NCBI GenBank assembly: GCA_018296165.2
Contig: JACKQL020000005.1
Span: 1,488,001 to 1,552,000, forward strand
Source: Termitomyces sp. T153
Lineage: Eukaryota > Basidiomycota > Agaricomycetes > Agaricales > Lyophyllaceae
Length of the DNA: 64,000 nucleotides
Reading direction: 5' to 3'
The translations under genes were made by a program, and so were the position numbers. Positions within the stretch are counted from its first letter, which is position 1; each line of letters starts with the position of its first letter. The notes beneath the pieces were generated by a model. That model worked only from the letters and a program-made list of their open reading frames with translations. It had not been told where the DNA came from and did not search any database. Shown piece by piece: positions 25,559 to 36,694 of this stretch.

Positions 25559-26141
25559 ATGTTCCCGCGCGTCATTGCTACATTTGTACTGGCATCTACG
25601 CTTCTTGTGTCTGCCGCATCTACTGTAAGATCTCCGATCATGGCTCGTGACCCATGCACCAGACCAAGTCCGCTAACTGTATTTTGTAATGTAGCTTATG
25701 CCGCTCAGCCAATGCCCGGGCGACCAACGCAGATGTTGTGCTCAGATTGGAACTGTAGGTACAGTCTATGGGGTATCATAAGAAATGCTGTTGACACGCG
25801 TGATTCATTGTCCTCAGTCCGATTCACCAGTCATCGAGCAGTTGCTTGAGGTGACGGGTGCTGGCAGTGTACTTGACGCAGTGGAATACTCGCTGTATGC
25901 CTTTCCCGTCTATTTTCCAACGAGCCTTTCGTTAATGCTTTCCCCTTCAGTGGCGTCACATGTCAGCGTCGGCCTTATAATGGGTGTAAAGCATTTACGA
26001 AAACATGTTGTAGCAGCGATGATATCGTAAGTCTATCTCTGCTGGATGTTTATAACAAGTAAGTAGCCGATTCTGATAATCGAAATTTAGGGTACGGACG
26101 GCTATCTTCAACGTAATTGCGTGCCCACGACCTACAACTAA
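25559..26141 (+). pseudogene. Class I hydrophobin-like gene 1, with an apparent 1-nt frameshift
   Basis: Hydrophobins are small secreted proteins that self-assemble at air-water interfaces on hyphae. Exons: 25559-25624 (signal peptide MFPRVIATFVLASTLLVSA), 25695-25754, 25818-26026 and 26091-26141, each bounded by GT-AG. Exon 2 reads QCPGDQRRCCAQIGT, giving the hydrophobin C-x6-CC. Exon 3 starts in the matching frame (SDSPVIEQLL...) but its second half, which carries C-x7-C-x6-CC (ending KAFTKTCCSSDDI), is one frame off: the exon is 209 nt where a multiple of three is needed. Exon 4 ends QRNCVPTTYN, the usual last Cys. All eight cysteines are therefore present but split over two frames. Either a pseudogene or a sequencing error. 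A paralogue follows at 27037. Confidence 0.7.
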
Positions 26142-27036
26142 TGAGGCGGGTAATAGTCAACATCTTTTGTGGTCTTGTACCCAACCCTCTTCTTGATCAT
26201 TACAAGAGATCATGATGGACTAAGTGTCTGTCCTGTTTTATTCAAGTAATGCACTTTTATAAATCTTCCAAATCTTTTATTTGTAAGACTGCATATTACT
26301 CCCCTTTCAAAACCTGAGTTTCCGTGCTCAACATGCCAATTACTCCGAACAAGAAACATAGCCTACGGCAGGAGAACATTGCCTCTGATAGTCAATACCC
26401 CACAGGACAGGGTGTTCTTCCGCACCCACACAGACCGTCCACGGGAGGGTCGAGACACCCCGCGTACGATAGGACACGAACTTACCTCAACCACTAACTT
26501 CTCGATAAATCACCTCACTCCACCTACATATGGCCATAAGGAGTCGTTCGCGATGAAGTCCAATCACACAAGCCACAGAAAATCTGCGAGGAAGGCTCTG
26601 CCATACAACATTAAAATACATGCGTATCGAGACTACGTACATCACTATACATACCCGGAGTAGAGCACTGAGATTACCTCACCTCCGCCTCATTCATTCA
26701 TTCATTGCTATAGTCCGCAGAATCTAAGAGTCGCAGCACGCCGTCGCCGACTTCTTCCTCGCAACAGCCGATATTGTGAAATATGTATGAAATTGTCAAT
26801 TCACGACCCTAAGATAAAGCGAGGGTTTCAGGGTCGTCACGACTTCGGAGATAGATACATACAAAGGGATGCACGGAACGGAAAAACAGATGACAGCGCG
26901 ACGTGCGCCACAGAGAAGTGAGACGTTGAACGTTCATGGCAACATGTAACGGGTAATAGAGAACTTGCGTAAAGCCTGACCTCCGGTATTCCTCATCCCC
27001 CCTCTAGAGAAGTCCAGAAATATCTGCTGTTACATC
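26142..27036. other. Region between the two hydrophobin-like genes, with LINE-like and duplicated fragments
   Basis: 26380-26420 resembles 27965-28010 (the ATACCCCACAGGACAGGGTG / ACACCCCACAACACGGGGTG block), and 26710-26755 resembles 28148-28195 (TATAGTCCGCAGAATCT / TATAGTCTGCAGAATCT). So the segment downstream of each hydrophobin is a duplicated unit. Between these, 26415-26615 resembles the 3' untranslated part of the LINE at 11440-11570 (ACACCCCGC(A/G)TACG and TCTGCGAGGAA blocks), suggesting an old LINE tail inserted in the left unit. Confidence 0.5.
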
Positions 27037-27655
27037 ATGTCTCCTCGAGTCCTCGCCACGTTTGTGTCGGTTATGCTGGCATCCACTCTACTTGTGTCTG
27101 CTTGTTACCACTCCTCAGGTCGTAAGTCATCCAACTACACACAACTCGCGATCTGGGGTCACTCACTTGTATTTTTATACTAGTCTATTCCACTCAGCCA
27201 GTGCCCACGTGACCACATCCAGTGTTTGTGAACAGCTTGGACGTGTAAGGTAGTCCGAGTGTTTTGTCCATCAATAAGACCTGCAATAAGTATTGATGTT
27301 GATACGCGACGTACCTAGTCCAACACGAAAGACGCCGTGAGCACGCTCATGTATGCCGGTGCCGCCGCACTTGATACAGTGGAAGATTTTTTTTATGTCT
27401 TTCCCGTTTGTTCCAAAGAGAGAGCCTTCCTTGATGCCTTCCCCTCCAGCGGTCTCAGATGTCGGTGGCTGAACGCACCCCAATCCAATGGTGAAGTGAG
27501 ATCTTGTGGCAAGCCCCAACATTTATGTTGCAGTGGTACCCAGCTCGTAAGTCTATTTCAAAGTATTCTAATACTACCCCATTCTGACAATCGAAATGTA
27601 GGGTTATGGTCAGTTAAGTGTTCGACGAAACTGTATCCCCATCGTCAGGGGCTAG
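27037..27655 (+). pseudogene. Class I hydrophobin-like gene 2, with different lesions
   Basis: Tandem paralogue of the gene at 25559 in the same orientation. It starts MSPRVLATFVSVMLASTLLV (signal peptide). Exon 2 (27184-27244) encodes QCPRDHIQC and then loses the frame because of one extra T against gene 1; it is 61 nt where gene 1 has 60. The exon 1 donor (GGTC|GTAAGT) also leaves a phase one base off that of gene 1. Exon 3 (27319-27546, 228 nt) is fully open and carries GLRC-x14-C-x6-CC (ending KPQHLCCSGTQL). Exon 4 (27602-27655) ends with RNCIPIVRG and TAG, the canonical last-Cys segment. There is an extra Cys (VFPVC) before the fourth conserved one. The frame is broken in a different place from gene 1, so each copy is damaged independently. 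Confidence 0.7.
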
Positions 27656-28021
27656 TATGTTTGCAGCTCCGGCCTCGTACGCAACTTTGTTTTGCTGATA
27701 TTGCAAAAGATGTGATAATGAAAGTGGTGCACCATACATTTGTATCCATGTACTGAGACATGCAATTGTTAAAAATCTTCCAAATTTGCTCGAGAGAGAA
27801 TTTCCAAGGCTGGAAGAATACTACGTCGGAAGCTTCAATATTTCGATGGTACCATCTGAGTTTGGTTATAGACTGAATGTCCGGTACTTGTATGAATCTT
27901 GCAAACGAGAGATACTACTCATTTCAAACTTTCGGGTCCAACTGGGTTGCCGTGCTCGACATGTCCATCCTTGCACTGATAAACACCCCACAACACGGGG
28001 TGCTGTTTCCGCCCGCCAACT

Positions 28022-29399
28022 ATGCAGCGCAATGGCCTCGAACCGCGCCAAACGGCGTCCGCGAGCACAACTGCAACGAGCACGGTAGTAAGTGCATTGC
28101 TCATTTCGTCATCACCCGCCGTTTTTGCTTCCGCCGCCGATCGTGTCATATAGTCTGCAGAATCTCACAGTCACAGCGCACCGTCGACGACTTTGAACTC
28201 TGCTGCGTCGACTTTTTCGCAGACGCTGTCGAGCATAACTGATTCTTCCGCGTCGTTGTCGTCTTTGTCGTCATCTTCGTCGTCTACGTCGTCTTCGTCT
28301 TCGTCTACGTCTTCGTCTTCGTCGTTTTTGTCGTCGTCGTCGTCGTCATCGTCATCGTCGTCATCGTATGTCTTTCTTCGCGTTGCTGGCTAGCTACCAA
28401 CTCACTGTGCAGATCAACGATTTCCTCGTCTTCATCTTCAGACCCACCGACGCATTCGCAGGCTTCTAGTACCCACTCCCAACCCGCCAGCCCAGGCTCA
28501 CTCACTCCCCCACCGCCCTCGTCCACCCACACATCCTTCACAACATTCACGACCCTCATCTCCAACCAGCTCACCACCGTGCGTGCGTACCCATCCCTCT
28601 TCCAACTCCACTAACCCCTCCTCAGGTAACAACGCCCCTCCCCACCGCCCTCCTCCCCGACCCCATCTCCCAGCCCCACTCCTCCCACCGCACTGCCACA
28701 ATCGCCGCCACAGCCCTCGGCACCCTCTTCCTCCTCCTCCTCATCCTCGTCGCCACCTTTGTGTACCGCCGCCACCGCCGCAAGCTCCGCGAGAGGCTCG
28801 AGGCCCTCGTTAGCAGACGCAACGCCAGGGAGCACAGGGGGCTGCTGGACGGCGAGGACTTTTTCGATGACGATGAGGAAGGCGTGCGGATGAAGTCGAG
28901 GGGGCTCGCCCCACCTTACCCACCCTCCTCTACCACATCGCGCGCAACGACTCCCCTCGGTATACCACCCGGCGCCTTCGAGCTTGGTGCGTTGTCAGGA
29001 GCGGATGTTTCTACTGTAAACTCGTCCACATCTACGAACGACCCATTCCGCCCGAGCTCTGCGCACGACCGCGAAGAGTCCGTATACTTTGATCTTCCCC
29101 CGGCGCCTGTTGGTCTTGCGATCACGACGCCGGAATCCTCCCCACCTTCTCATACTCTCTCAACTTCAGCTTCTACGTCTACAACCACAAGCTCAACCTC
29201 ATTCGCATCCGCACTTGCATCTCCAGTCCCACCCGCATCCGTCTCGCAACACACTCAGCCTCAGCCTCAGAGTCCGAGATCAAGCTCAGGATCAACTTCT
29301 CCCATCGTCAGCGCCAGCACAAGCTCGCCAACGCAGCCAATGCACCCGCCGTTGCTGCCCCTGCCGCCTGGCGCTGCGCCCCCAAGGAGGGGTGTGTAG
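28022..29399 (+). CDS. Serine-rich single-pass membrane protein (mid2-like), function unknown
   Basis: A predicted cell-surface protein with a long Ser/Thr-rich outer part, one transmembrane helix and a cytoplasmic tail. Exons 28022-28084, 28154-28365, 28413-28578 and 28626-29399 join in frame at GT-AG sites and give about 404 residues. The outer part contains a nearly pure serine tract encoded by TCG/TCT repeats (28255-28365), then a Pro/Thr/Ser-rich stalk. The helix is ATALGTLFLLLLILVATFVY at about 28710-28765, followed by the basic stop-transfer RRHRRKLRER. The tail is acidic (DFFDDDEE) then Pro/Ser/Thr-rich. This architecture is shared by wall-stress-sensor-like fungal proteins but no sensor domain is visible. 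The start is the weakest point: the first ATG gives no signal peptide, so an upstream exon may be missing. Confidence 0.65.
28255..28365 (+). repeat. TCG/TCT trinucleotide repeat encoding a serine tract
   Basis: Imperfect (TCG)n/(TCT)n run inside the second exon of the mid2-like gene, broken once by a Phe-Leu pair. Such repeats vary in length by slippage. Confidence 0.85.
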
Positions 29400-31278
29400 T
29401 GCATGCGGGCGCGTGTGGACGATGTGCGAACGGCGAATATGGAAATGGTTAGCTCGCGCAGTATGGAAGGCTGGGTTGGCGCCGAGTGTGTTGGTACCGT
29501 ATCGAGGGACGATGTGCATGCATTCTGCGTTCTGCGTTATCATGGTGTGACTTTGGCGTCAATCGGTCAGTCGGTAAGCTTGCAACTTGGAAACGCATAC
29601 TTCATGATATCGAAGGGAGAGCTCGATTTGGAATAGGGACTTTTTGCGAGTTGAGATGGACTCGGACTCGGATCCGGACTAGGAGTAGGTCTAGTGTGTT
29701 TATATTCTAGAGGTGTAGCTATAGACAGAATGTCGTGTGTGTCATGAAAATTGGAAGGGGACTGACTAGCTACACATGTGGATGCGGACGTTCGTGCGCT
29801 GGGGAGAAGTAGAAATTAATTGCGAAGCAAGCAAAGAACAAGATAAAAAAAACGTTGAGAGTCTTGATAGTAAACCAATGACGGGGATCGAACCCGCAAC
29901 CTTCGCCTCAAAGTATGCCTCCCATATGGTAGGAAAGCGATGCTCTACCATTGAGCCACATTGGCATTGTACTGGTATGTACTGGACTGTGTGTGTGGAG
30001 ATGGGGAGGGAGGGAGAAGGCGCGAGGACTGAAAAAAAGCTTAGAGGAGGGGGATATCAATGCAATGGGTCGAACTTGAAGATGCATATTGAACGTTGAA
30101 CGTTGAAGTCTTGTCAAGAATCAAGATGATGGTTTGAAGGTGTTGCAATGTGGTTGAACTACGTTGGCCCTGTCCTGTACCTGATAGATGTTTACAGGGG
30201 GATGCAGACGGCGACGAGAGGAGATGAGAAGGAGGGGAAGTAATAATACGGGGGAGACTCCGAATCAGATATAATCACAGTATGCACTTTTACACACAGC
30301 GTTCGCGCTTAAGAGAAGGCTAGTCAGATACAGCGGGGGTCGAACCCGAATGCACTATTATTGTTCATGCACATCGAGAGGCGATGTACCTATTCCAATG
30401 ACTCAGAGAGTATTCGAGCTACCTGACCTCGTTGTTTTACTCCTGAGAGATGCTGGATTTGTTGGCGAAGTGCGGGGTAGCCTCACGACAGGATACGGAC
30501 GAGAGGAGTAGAGAGATGATAGAAAAGGAGAGAAACGACTAGTAGTGCAGGGAGTTCCCCAAATGAGAGGCACTCAATCACAATAGGTGATTCTTGAACT
30601 CGATGCACGGTTACGCATAAGTTTCGTGCTCAAGAGTTGGCTCAAGATTCAAGAGAGAGGTAAAGAAAACTTGGTGGTAAAAATTTCGAGGAGAGGGAAA
30701 TGGGTCAGATGATCCGGGGGTTGGAAATAGGACTAGAGATGTTCTAGCATTAAGCAGCATTGGCTTATGGTGAGGTTTGAGTGATCTGAGGAAAGAGAAA
30801 TAAAAAAACAAATTACAGGATAGGAAGATGGACAAATAAGGTCAAATACAAAAAAGATCAAGGAGGCTGCGTAGTCATCAGGGCAATCCCGGAAATGGGC
30901 ACAATTCAGAGTCATACTATAACTAGACTCGGAATACTCCCATTGGCAGGACTGCTCTTCCAAGCTGCGTATCATCAGGGGCAATCCCATACTATAACTA
31001 GACTCGGAAATTGCCGATTATAGATCTGTCTCTCTAACGTCTTTTTCAACTGTTTCGTATGCATCTCTGATTAATGACCTCATTTTTCTCCACACTTTCT
31101 TTAAAGTTTGATATCTCAGAAGCGCCATACATTTCTGGTATCTGAAATCTTATGTCTTTGCGATCAGCCCGCCGCCTCTAAATCTTTGCATCCTGAACGA
31201 CAGCTACGTTATTTGCACGTGTCATCTCAATGTCGTGCTATTGATAATTGGAATTGCGTTTCTCATCCTACCATCACG
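29400..31278. other. Intergenic; one tRNA gene and a tRNA-like relic
   Basis: Apart from the tRNA at 29873-29965 I find no gene. 30333-30425 (-) contains a T-arm-like CGGGTTCGACCCCCG and stem-loops but does not fold into a standard tRNA. A short exact repeat of CATACTATAACTAGACTCGGAA is at about 30913 and 30987. Confidence 0.5.
29873..29965 (-). tRNA. tRNA-Arg(CCT) with a 21-nt intron
   Basis: A full cloverleaf on the minus strand. Acceptor GCCAATG/CATTGGT (7 bp, one G-U), D arm GCTCAATGGTAGAGC, anticodon stem TCGCT/GGCGA, T arm GCGGG-TTCGATC-CCCGT. The loop reads TT-CCT-A and is interrupted one base 3' of the anticodon by a 21-nt intron (29909-29929) containing GGGAGG, which can pair with the anticodon as in other eukaryotic pre-tRNAs. 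The anticodon (29931-29933) reads AGG, arginine. The identity rests on this loop placement. Confidence 0.85.
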
Positions 31279-33434
31279 ATGAATGCTCCCCCTCCCTATG
31301 GCATGGCCGTTCAATCCGTCATGGTGAATAATACACCTCTGTCTCCCGCGATGGCCTCTTTATCATCCGCTGAACATGTCGTCATGGAACCTCTTCCCCC
31401 CTCGCTTCCATCAACAGTAGACGAAACTCTCGCTCGATGTCCGAGGCATGTATTCTCAATCACCTGGGTTCTCAAAACTTGGCTTACGAGTAGATCCACC
31501 CTTGATGAAGATTTCGAATCTTGGTCGTGGGAAATGTAGGCACTCTCCAATTGTACTTAGTATTGACCATATTTGACCAAATTGCCTTGACAGACAGGAG
31601 TGGGAAAGTCACGACTTATCGCCAACATTTTTAGCATTGACCAAGAGGCGAGCTCCTCACACGGGGGTCCTTCTTTGAACTTCACTTTTGACCAATCGCA
31701 AATAGCACATTGACATTGCTGATGGCCGTGCTGGAACAGCAGACATTGATCGCGAGTACACGTCCAAGGACAACCCACGGTTTTTGCTTCACGATAGCAA
31801 GGGCTTTGAGCCAGGCATTACTAATCATTGGGGGATTGTCGAGAAGTTCATCCGTCAGAGATCTAAGAAAGGCCTACCCGTCGAGCAACGACTCCATGCA
31901 CTTTGGTATCGATACGGCAACTCTGATACAAGTATAACTCATAGATACTTCACTTATAGGTTATGTATAGAAGCTCCACGTTCTGGTTTGCGCCTGATGC
32001 AGACCGCCGACGAAGAGCTCCTGAAGCTGGCAATGAACCGTAGGACTTGATTCAAGTTCCTGCGATCGATTTGAACTAACATAACGCTCTAGAAAAAATC
32101 CCTGTGATTGTGGTCTTTACCAAACTCGACCTCCTCTATAATGAGTTCTTTTTGAAGGCCACCCGACGTCAGGACCAACAGAATAACCCTAGCATTGATC
32201 ACGATAAAGTCGTAGAGGAGGCACGCGGTTCCTTGAGAGCGTCAATTGAAGTGTTTCGGCAACAATTTGATCACCTCAAGATCAGACGTTTCTCATGGTC
32301 CAGTACCTATCAGCCGCTGAATTATGTTGCAGTATCAACCAATCAGAAGTTCCTTGGTATCTTTCATCTGGAATTTTCACAGGGTCGACCCAGAGTTGAC
32401 ATTTTCTCTCGATTTAGGCTTTTTACAGACACTTGAGGAGTTGACGGAGGTCACTCGAAAGTGTCTCCACACAGAAGAGACATTCATTCCTTGGGCTGTA
32501 GCACAGCGCATTGATCCCAAGCAGAAAGTTCAAACTTCAATTGAGTAGGTGTCTTAGTTGCCTCCGCATTCTGTCCTCACTCTGTGTCCATCAGAGAGGG
32601 TTCCAAGAGCATGTGCATTTACTCGTGGATTCTTCAGCGAGCTCACGATCTTTGCAGAATATTGGAAAAATCTGGCAAAGAGTACAGTATTCAAGGGTCA
32701 TGTCCTGAAAGACTGTTTATGGCGCATACATATGGACATTGTCAAGGTTTGGAACTTTCGAGATCCAGAAGGGGTGAGTGAGCATGGGTTCTGAACCTTC
32801 AAGAACTACTGCGTCCACTTGACACCTTTATCTAAGCTCCTCGCCGGAAAGGAATTCCATATGGAAATGCTTAAGTTGAATGAGCCGTTCATGCCTCAAT
32901 CTCAAACCCCATTGTAAGTCTTTTAATGGACAATAAGAACACTCTGATAATAATTATCTCTAGAGATGCATTAAAGCATTTGCCTGTTGTTGCTGCTCTG
33001 GCTGTAATCTTTGGCCCAATTTTTCCCCCCTTAGCAATAGCATTTGGTGCAGCTGGCTTTACAATGGTGGCCATCAACTTTCTGTTCTCCAATTATCATG
33101 CAGCGTATGCAGCATCATGTAATTGGGACCTGATATCTACTGAACTTTTGATACCTACAGCCCAGAGACAGCTCTATATCTGGAGGCCTATATCATAAAC
33201 CTCACACTCTTTCTCCATGAACTCTTTGTGACTGCACTACAAATACAGTGGCAAAGGCCTCTCAACAATGAAGTTGTGATGACAACTCTCGAGCACTTCA
33301 AGGAAATGAAGGCTCAACAGATCCAACAACTCATTCGTGACAATGCTCCTTCTATACGTGACGCACTTGCTGTTGAAAGAAGAAAGCGGAATATTGGGGA
33401 CTTGATACGCGGGCACTTGGGAATGGATAGCTGA
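31279..33434 (+). CDS. GTP-binding protein with a G domain (P-loop GTPase, fungal multi-intron family)
   Basis: A predicted P-loop GTPase of the large family found in Agaricomycetes; its cellular role is not established. It starts MNAPPPYGMAVQSV. After splicing, the G1 motif reads FRILVVGNTGVGKS (codons from 31511-31535 joined to 31594 onward). G3 is FLLHDSKGFEPG (about 31780-31812), followed by the family's RLHALWY. G4 is VVFTKLDLLY (about 32110-32140). C-terminal parts include a WAVAQRIDPKQK block, the segment TVFKGHVLKDCLWRIHMDIVKVWN, a hydrophobic hairpin LPVVAALAVIFGPIFPPLAI (about 32980), and a last exon with HLGMDS and TGA at 33434. Several short exons are involved, including a 25-nt one at 31511-31535. 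Its first intron appears to start with GC rather than GT. G1, G3 and G4 residues are intact; exact exon ends in the second half are uncertain. Confidence 0.78.
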
Positions 33435-35557
33435 TGGCTGGGTAAAACAATGTGGATTTATTTTAGGCATCTGTTTTCCACTGTAATTGACTTTCCTCAA
33501 TCTATAGAAATTTGCTCTGCCATCCTCCGTTGATGCTAGACTGATAACTCGTCCCAATCCAACAGATACAAGACTTGAGACTTGCATCTGCTGATGGAGT
33601 GGTCACCAGTCTTCATGTGGTGATGAAGTGAAAGAAAGATGGTTGAACTTGGTTTCAATGTGTGCAACAGATGTAAACAGTGTCATATGACTTTGTTTAA
33701 TGTTTCCATTGGGATAATTTTTTGACCTACTGTACATATGTCACACACTTTACTATGTTAGAACCCTAACTTAGTTAACTGTATATCTGAGTGAATTGGT
33801 AAGTTAATAAATCTTCAGTTCAGTGTATAGCTGACTGTAGCTACTGTACCTGAGTGAATCAGTAAGTTGATAAATCTATGCGAGTTACATCAGTATGTGG
33901 GTCTGAACATATGAGTATGGTAGCAACTCACCCTCAGTTCAGTGTCTAGTTGACTGAGGGTGCAGGTGGATACATAGGTGTATATATATGCAGTGGTGAC
34001 AATGGAAAGTGTGTATGTCAGGGTAGATGTATGAATAAAGGAGAAGAAATTAAGGGATAGAGAGAACAGTGAGCAGTTAATGGTATCAAGGTTGATGGTA
34101 CCTTTGAGTGGTCATGGTGTGGCATACCAACATACTAGAGTAAAAAAGAATAGGAATAGTTATAACTTTTATCAAGTCTAATTCAAAATGACTTGGAGAT
34201 CAATTTGAATTAGGCTCAAAGAGTATTAATATTAATATATATATAAGACAAATCCAATAATATACTTGTAAGCCTAAGGATTGACTCCCCTGGGGACTCC
34301 AAGCTGTGGCATATAATTGCTTGCCCCCTCCCCTGCTTAAAACTCTTCCTCTCTTTGTACTCATGCTGCATAGAAACCATGATGAATGGTGCATGTTTTT
34401 GTTGCTATTCTGGCTGTTTCCAAGCATTAGGCTGCTCAGTGGCCAGTGCCATCAATTTGTCATCGGCATTATGTAGTTCTGCTGTTGTCACTTTTTTTGT
34501 GTTCTACACTTCCTTTTGCACCCTATATGCATGTTTTCAAGTTCAACAATGCTGGTGCCAATGTTATGTTGAGTTCTCAGGTGGGTATCAAAAACATGGG
34601 AGATGTGAAGTTGTTGATGTGTTGAGAGGTCAATAGGGCACTTATCTTGGTGTCAGTTATTGAGTAATTGAGCTGAGCCAGTACTGCCACCTGTTAGGTG
34701 TCTTGGCTATTGTTATGATCATTCTATTGATCATTCAACATATGTATCTTGGCTTTGTGGTTTCATTGTACTGCTTATGGCAGCCTGAACTTTGGTTGAT
34801 AAGGTCTCTGGTATTTGGATAAGGTAAGTACCCCTGTGCCTATAGCTTTCAGCCACTCTTACCAGTTTCAGCACTTTTTCTGAGTTTATTGGGAATATTC
34901 ATACTTTGTATACTTCATCATCCTTAGGTAAGTGACAGTTTTAGGTGAGTGATAGTGTAGCACTATGGATAGAAAGAATGATCTTGGAAAGACCTATGTC
35001 TATTAATCTTTGTCATCAAACCAAAAAAAATGGCCACATTGGCTGTATGTGCCAAGGTTTGTATTGAATTTTATAATGCTGTAGCTGTAAAAATGGTTAA
35101 TGCACTGATAGTTTGGATACTCCTGTCTTGAATGATGATCATTCCTTGGTCCCTAGATTTTGGTTCCATGATGCTTGCAGCCCGCCACACTTCCATAAGT
35201 GTGACACTCTTACTACTACAACTGCAAGAAGTACTGACATCCATTAGTATATCAGGAGCACATTATGCCCATTTTCTGATTGCAATTTTGAGTGTGTAGT
35301 AGTGAATATGGACTCTGATGGTCATCTAATGTGCAATAAAGTAAGTGCATCACCCAAGAGCCAAGATGTTTTTGGGAATCAAATGTATCATATAGTGTTG
35401 GATCTCAAAACCATTGAGCCTTTATCAAACCACAGTATAGATTAGAACATTACAAAGTAAAGCTCAAATATTCATAAGTTGGTGGTTCAGTAGTGTACCC
35501 AATGAGTACTTTGATGTTGGCATAATACTAGAAAAAATTGTAAGAAGAAAATTTGAC
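33435..35557. other. AT-rich, CpG-depleted region without recognised gene
   Basis: Nearly CpG-free from about 33.6 to 35.5 kb, as in the transposon-rich ends. It has an imperfect repeat of CAGTTCAGTGT(A/C)TAG(C/T)TGACTG at about 33818 and 33937, the second forming a hairpin with the arms CCCTCAGT/ACTGAGGG, and a TATATATA run near 34230. Frames are short; a 93-codon cysteine-rich frame at 34355-34636 has no known pattern. Probably old repeat sequence. Confidence 0.45.
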
Positions 35558-35652
35558 TGACGACAGTGAGATTTGAACTCACGCCCCGAAAGACTAGATT
35601 AGGATGTGAAGAAACCTGATTCTAGCGCCTTAGACCGCTCGGCCATATCGCC
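35558..35652 (-). tRNA. tRNA-Leu(CAG) with a 15-nt intron
   Basis: A 95-nt class II tRNA on the minus strand. Acceptor GGCGATA/TGTCGTC with discriminator A, D arm TGGCCGAGCGGTCTAAGGCG typical of Leu/Ser, anticodon stem CTAGA/TCTAG, loop AT-CAG-G with a 15-nt intron (35600-35614) one base 3' of the anticodon, long variable arm GTCTTTCGGGGC, and T arm GTGAG-TTCAAAT-CTCAC. The CAG anticodon reads CTG; the leucine discriminator A and D-arm sequence favour leucine. Confidence 0.92.
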
Positions 35653-36694
35653 TAGTTTGTCATGTCCCTTAGACCGCTTGTCATTGCTATTAGTATTACA
35701 GGCGAACTCAGCAAGTCAAACCGCGCCGGCACTTACTATTTCTCCTGAATTTCATTCTCACCAGCGGCTGATGCCTTGTTTTTACTTTCTGAAAAGGTAC
35801 AGGCTTCCTGTGCAGATATAAGCACAGCATATACGGAGAACTACGGTGTCCCTTGGAGCTTGCTTGCTATTGGAAGTTTTCTGGGTTACATCTCAAATTT
35901 GGGTTTCAAATATCGTGGACTAGTGGTACTTCATAATACAAGAATCGCCTTAGGTCTATCTTTAGCAGTACTGGCTATACTCGGCGGTCTCGGAGAAAAT
36001 TCCACTTGATCCTTCGAACTTTAACTGACGTTATCTCGATGCAATCAATATTCCGCACTTGTTTGAAAATCATTGATGGGTGGACAGCCCCACATGATAT
36101 GGATTGACTGAAGACTAATCCCTTGTACGCGCTCCCTGTTTCTATATCTTGCGGACTAGGTCCATCGCCATCGCGACACAAGTATCATTTATCACCTTTG
36201 GTCAGTTGATGAAGTTGCGCAGTCGTCTTCAAGGTTCAAGTTCATCCATACTAAATCCGGGGCGCTCAGACTATCTCCAAACTCCTTGATGTTCTCACAG
36301 GGCCATTTTCTGTTCCGTACTCTTCTGAAGATCGATGATGCCTTGAACGACTGACAGGGTTGTGCCTTTGTCCTGGCTTCATACAATGAACATCCTGCGA
36401 GAGGCTTGATGGAATGGTTGAATCTTTCCAAATAGACCTTCCTTCAATCCATGAAAAGGTAGAGTGGGATACTCATACCGATCCTTACAAACTTCGAATA
36501 CATGGACCTCTCTACCAATGATTTGATTAGATCAATCAAATTTTCCGAGTATATATCCATTCCATTATTCATGTCACTGTCATCCGGACTTCAACATAGT
36601 GCGTATGCCAGTCTATAAATGATTGATCTGCTTTGATTCCGATATATACAACTCTCTGTGTACGTATCTTTCCAACTACACGTGGCTCGCAATA
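35653..36694. other. Intergenic; short hydrophobic frame of unknown nature
   Basis: A plus-strand frame at about 35780-36009 encodes some 75 residues with two hydrophobic stretches (WSLLAIGSFLGYIS and ALGLSLAVLAILGG) and ends in TGA. It could be a small membrane protein or an exon of a decayed gene. I see no other gene before 36695. Confidence 0.35.

Noticed and set aside
28305..28835. Minus-strand frames opposite the mid2-like gene
   Set aside because: They mirror the serine and proline repeats of the plus-strand gene and lack splice or domain support.
30333..30425. tRNA-like sequence on the minus strand (CGGGTTCGACCCCCG arm, stem ACATC/GATGT)
   Set aside because: The loop GCCTCTC lacks the invariant U33, and the acceptor pairs I could find leave three extra bases beside the T arm. 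At best a relic; not listed as a gene.
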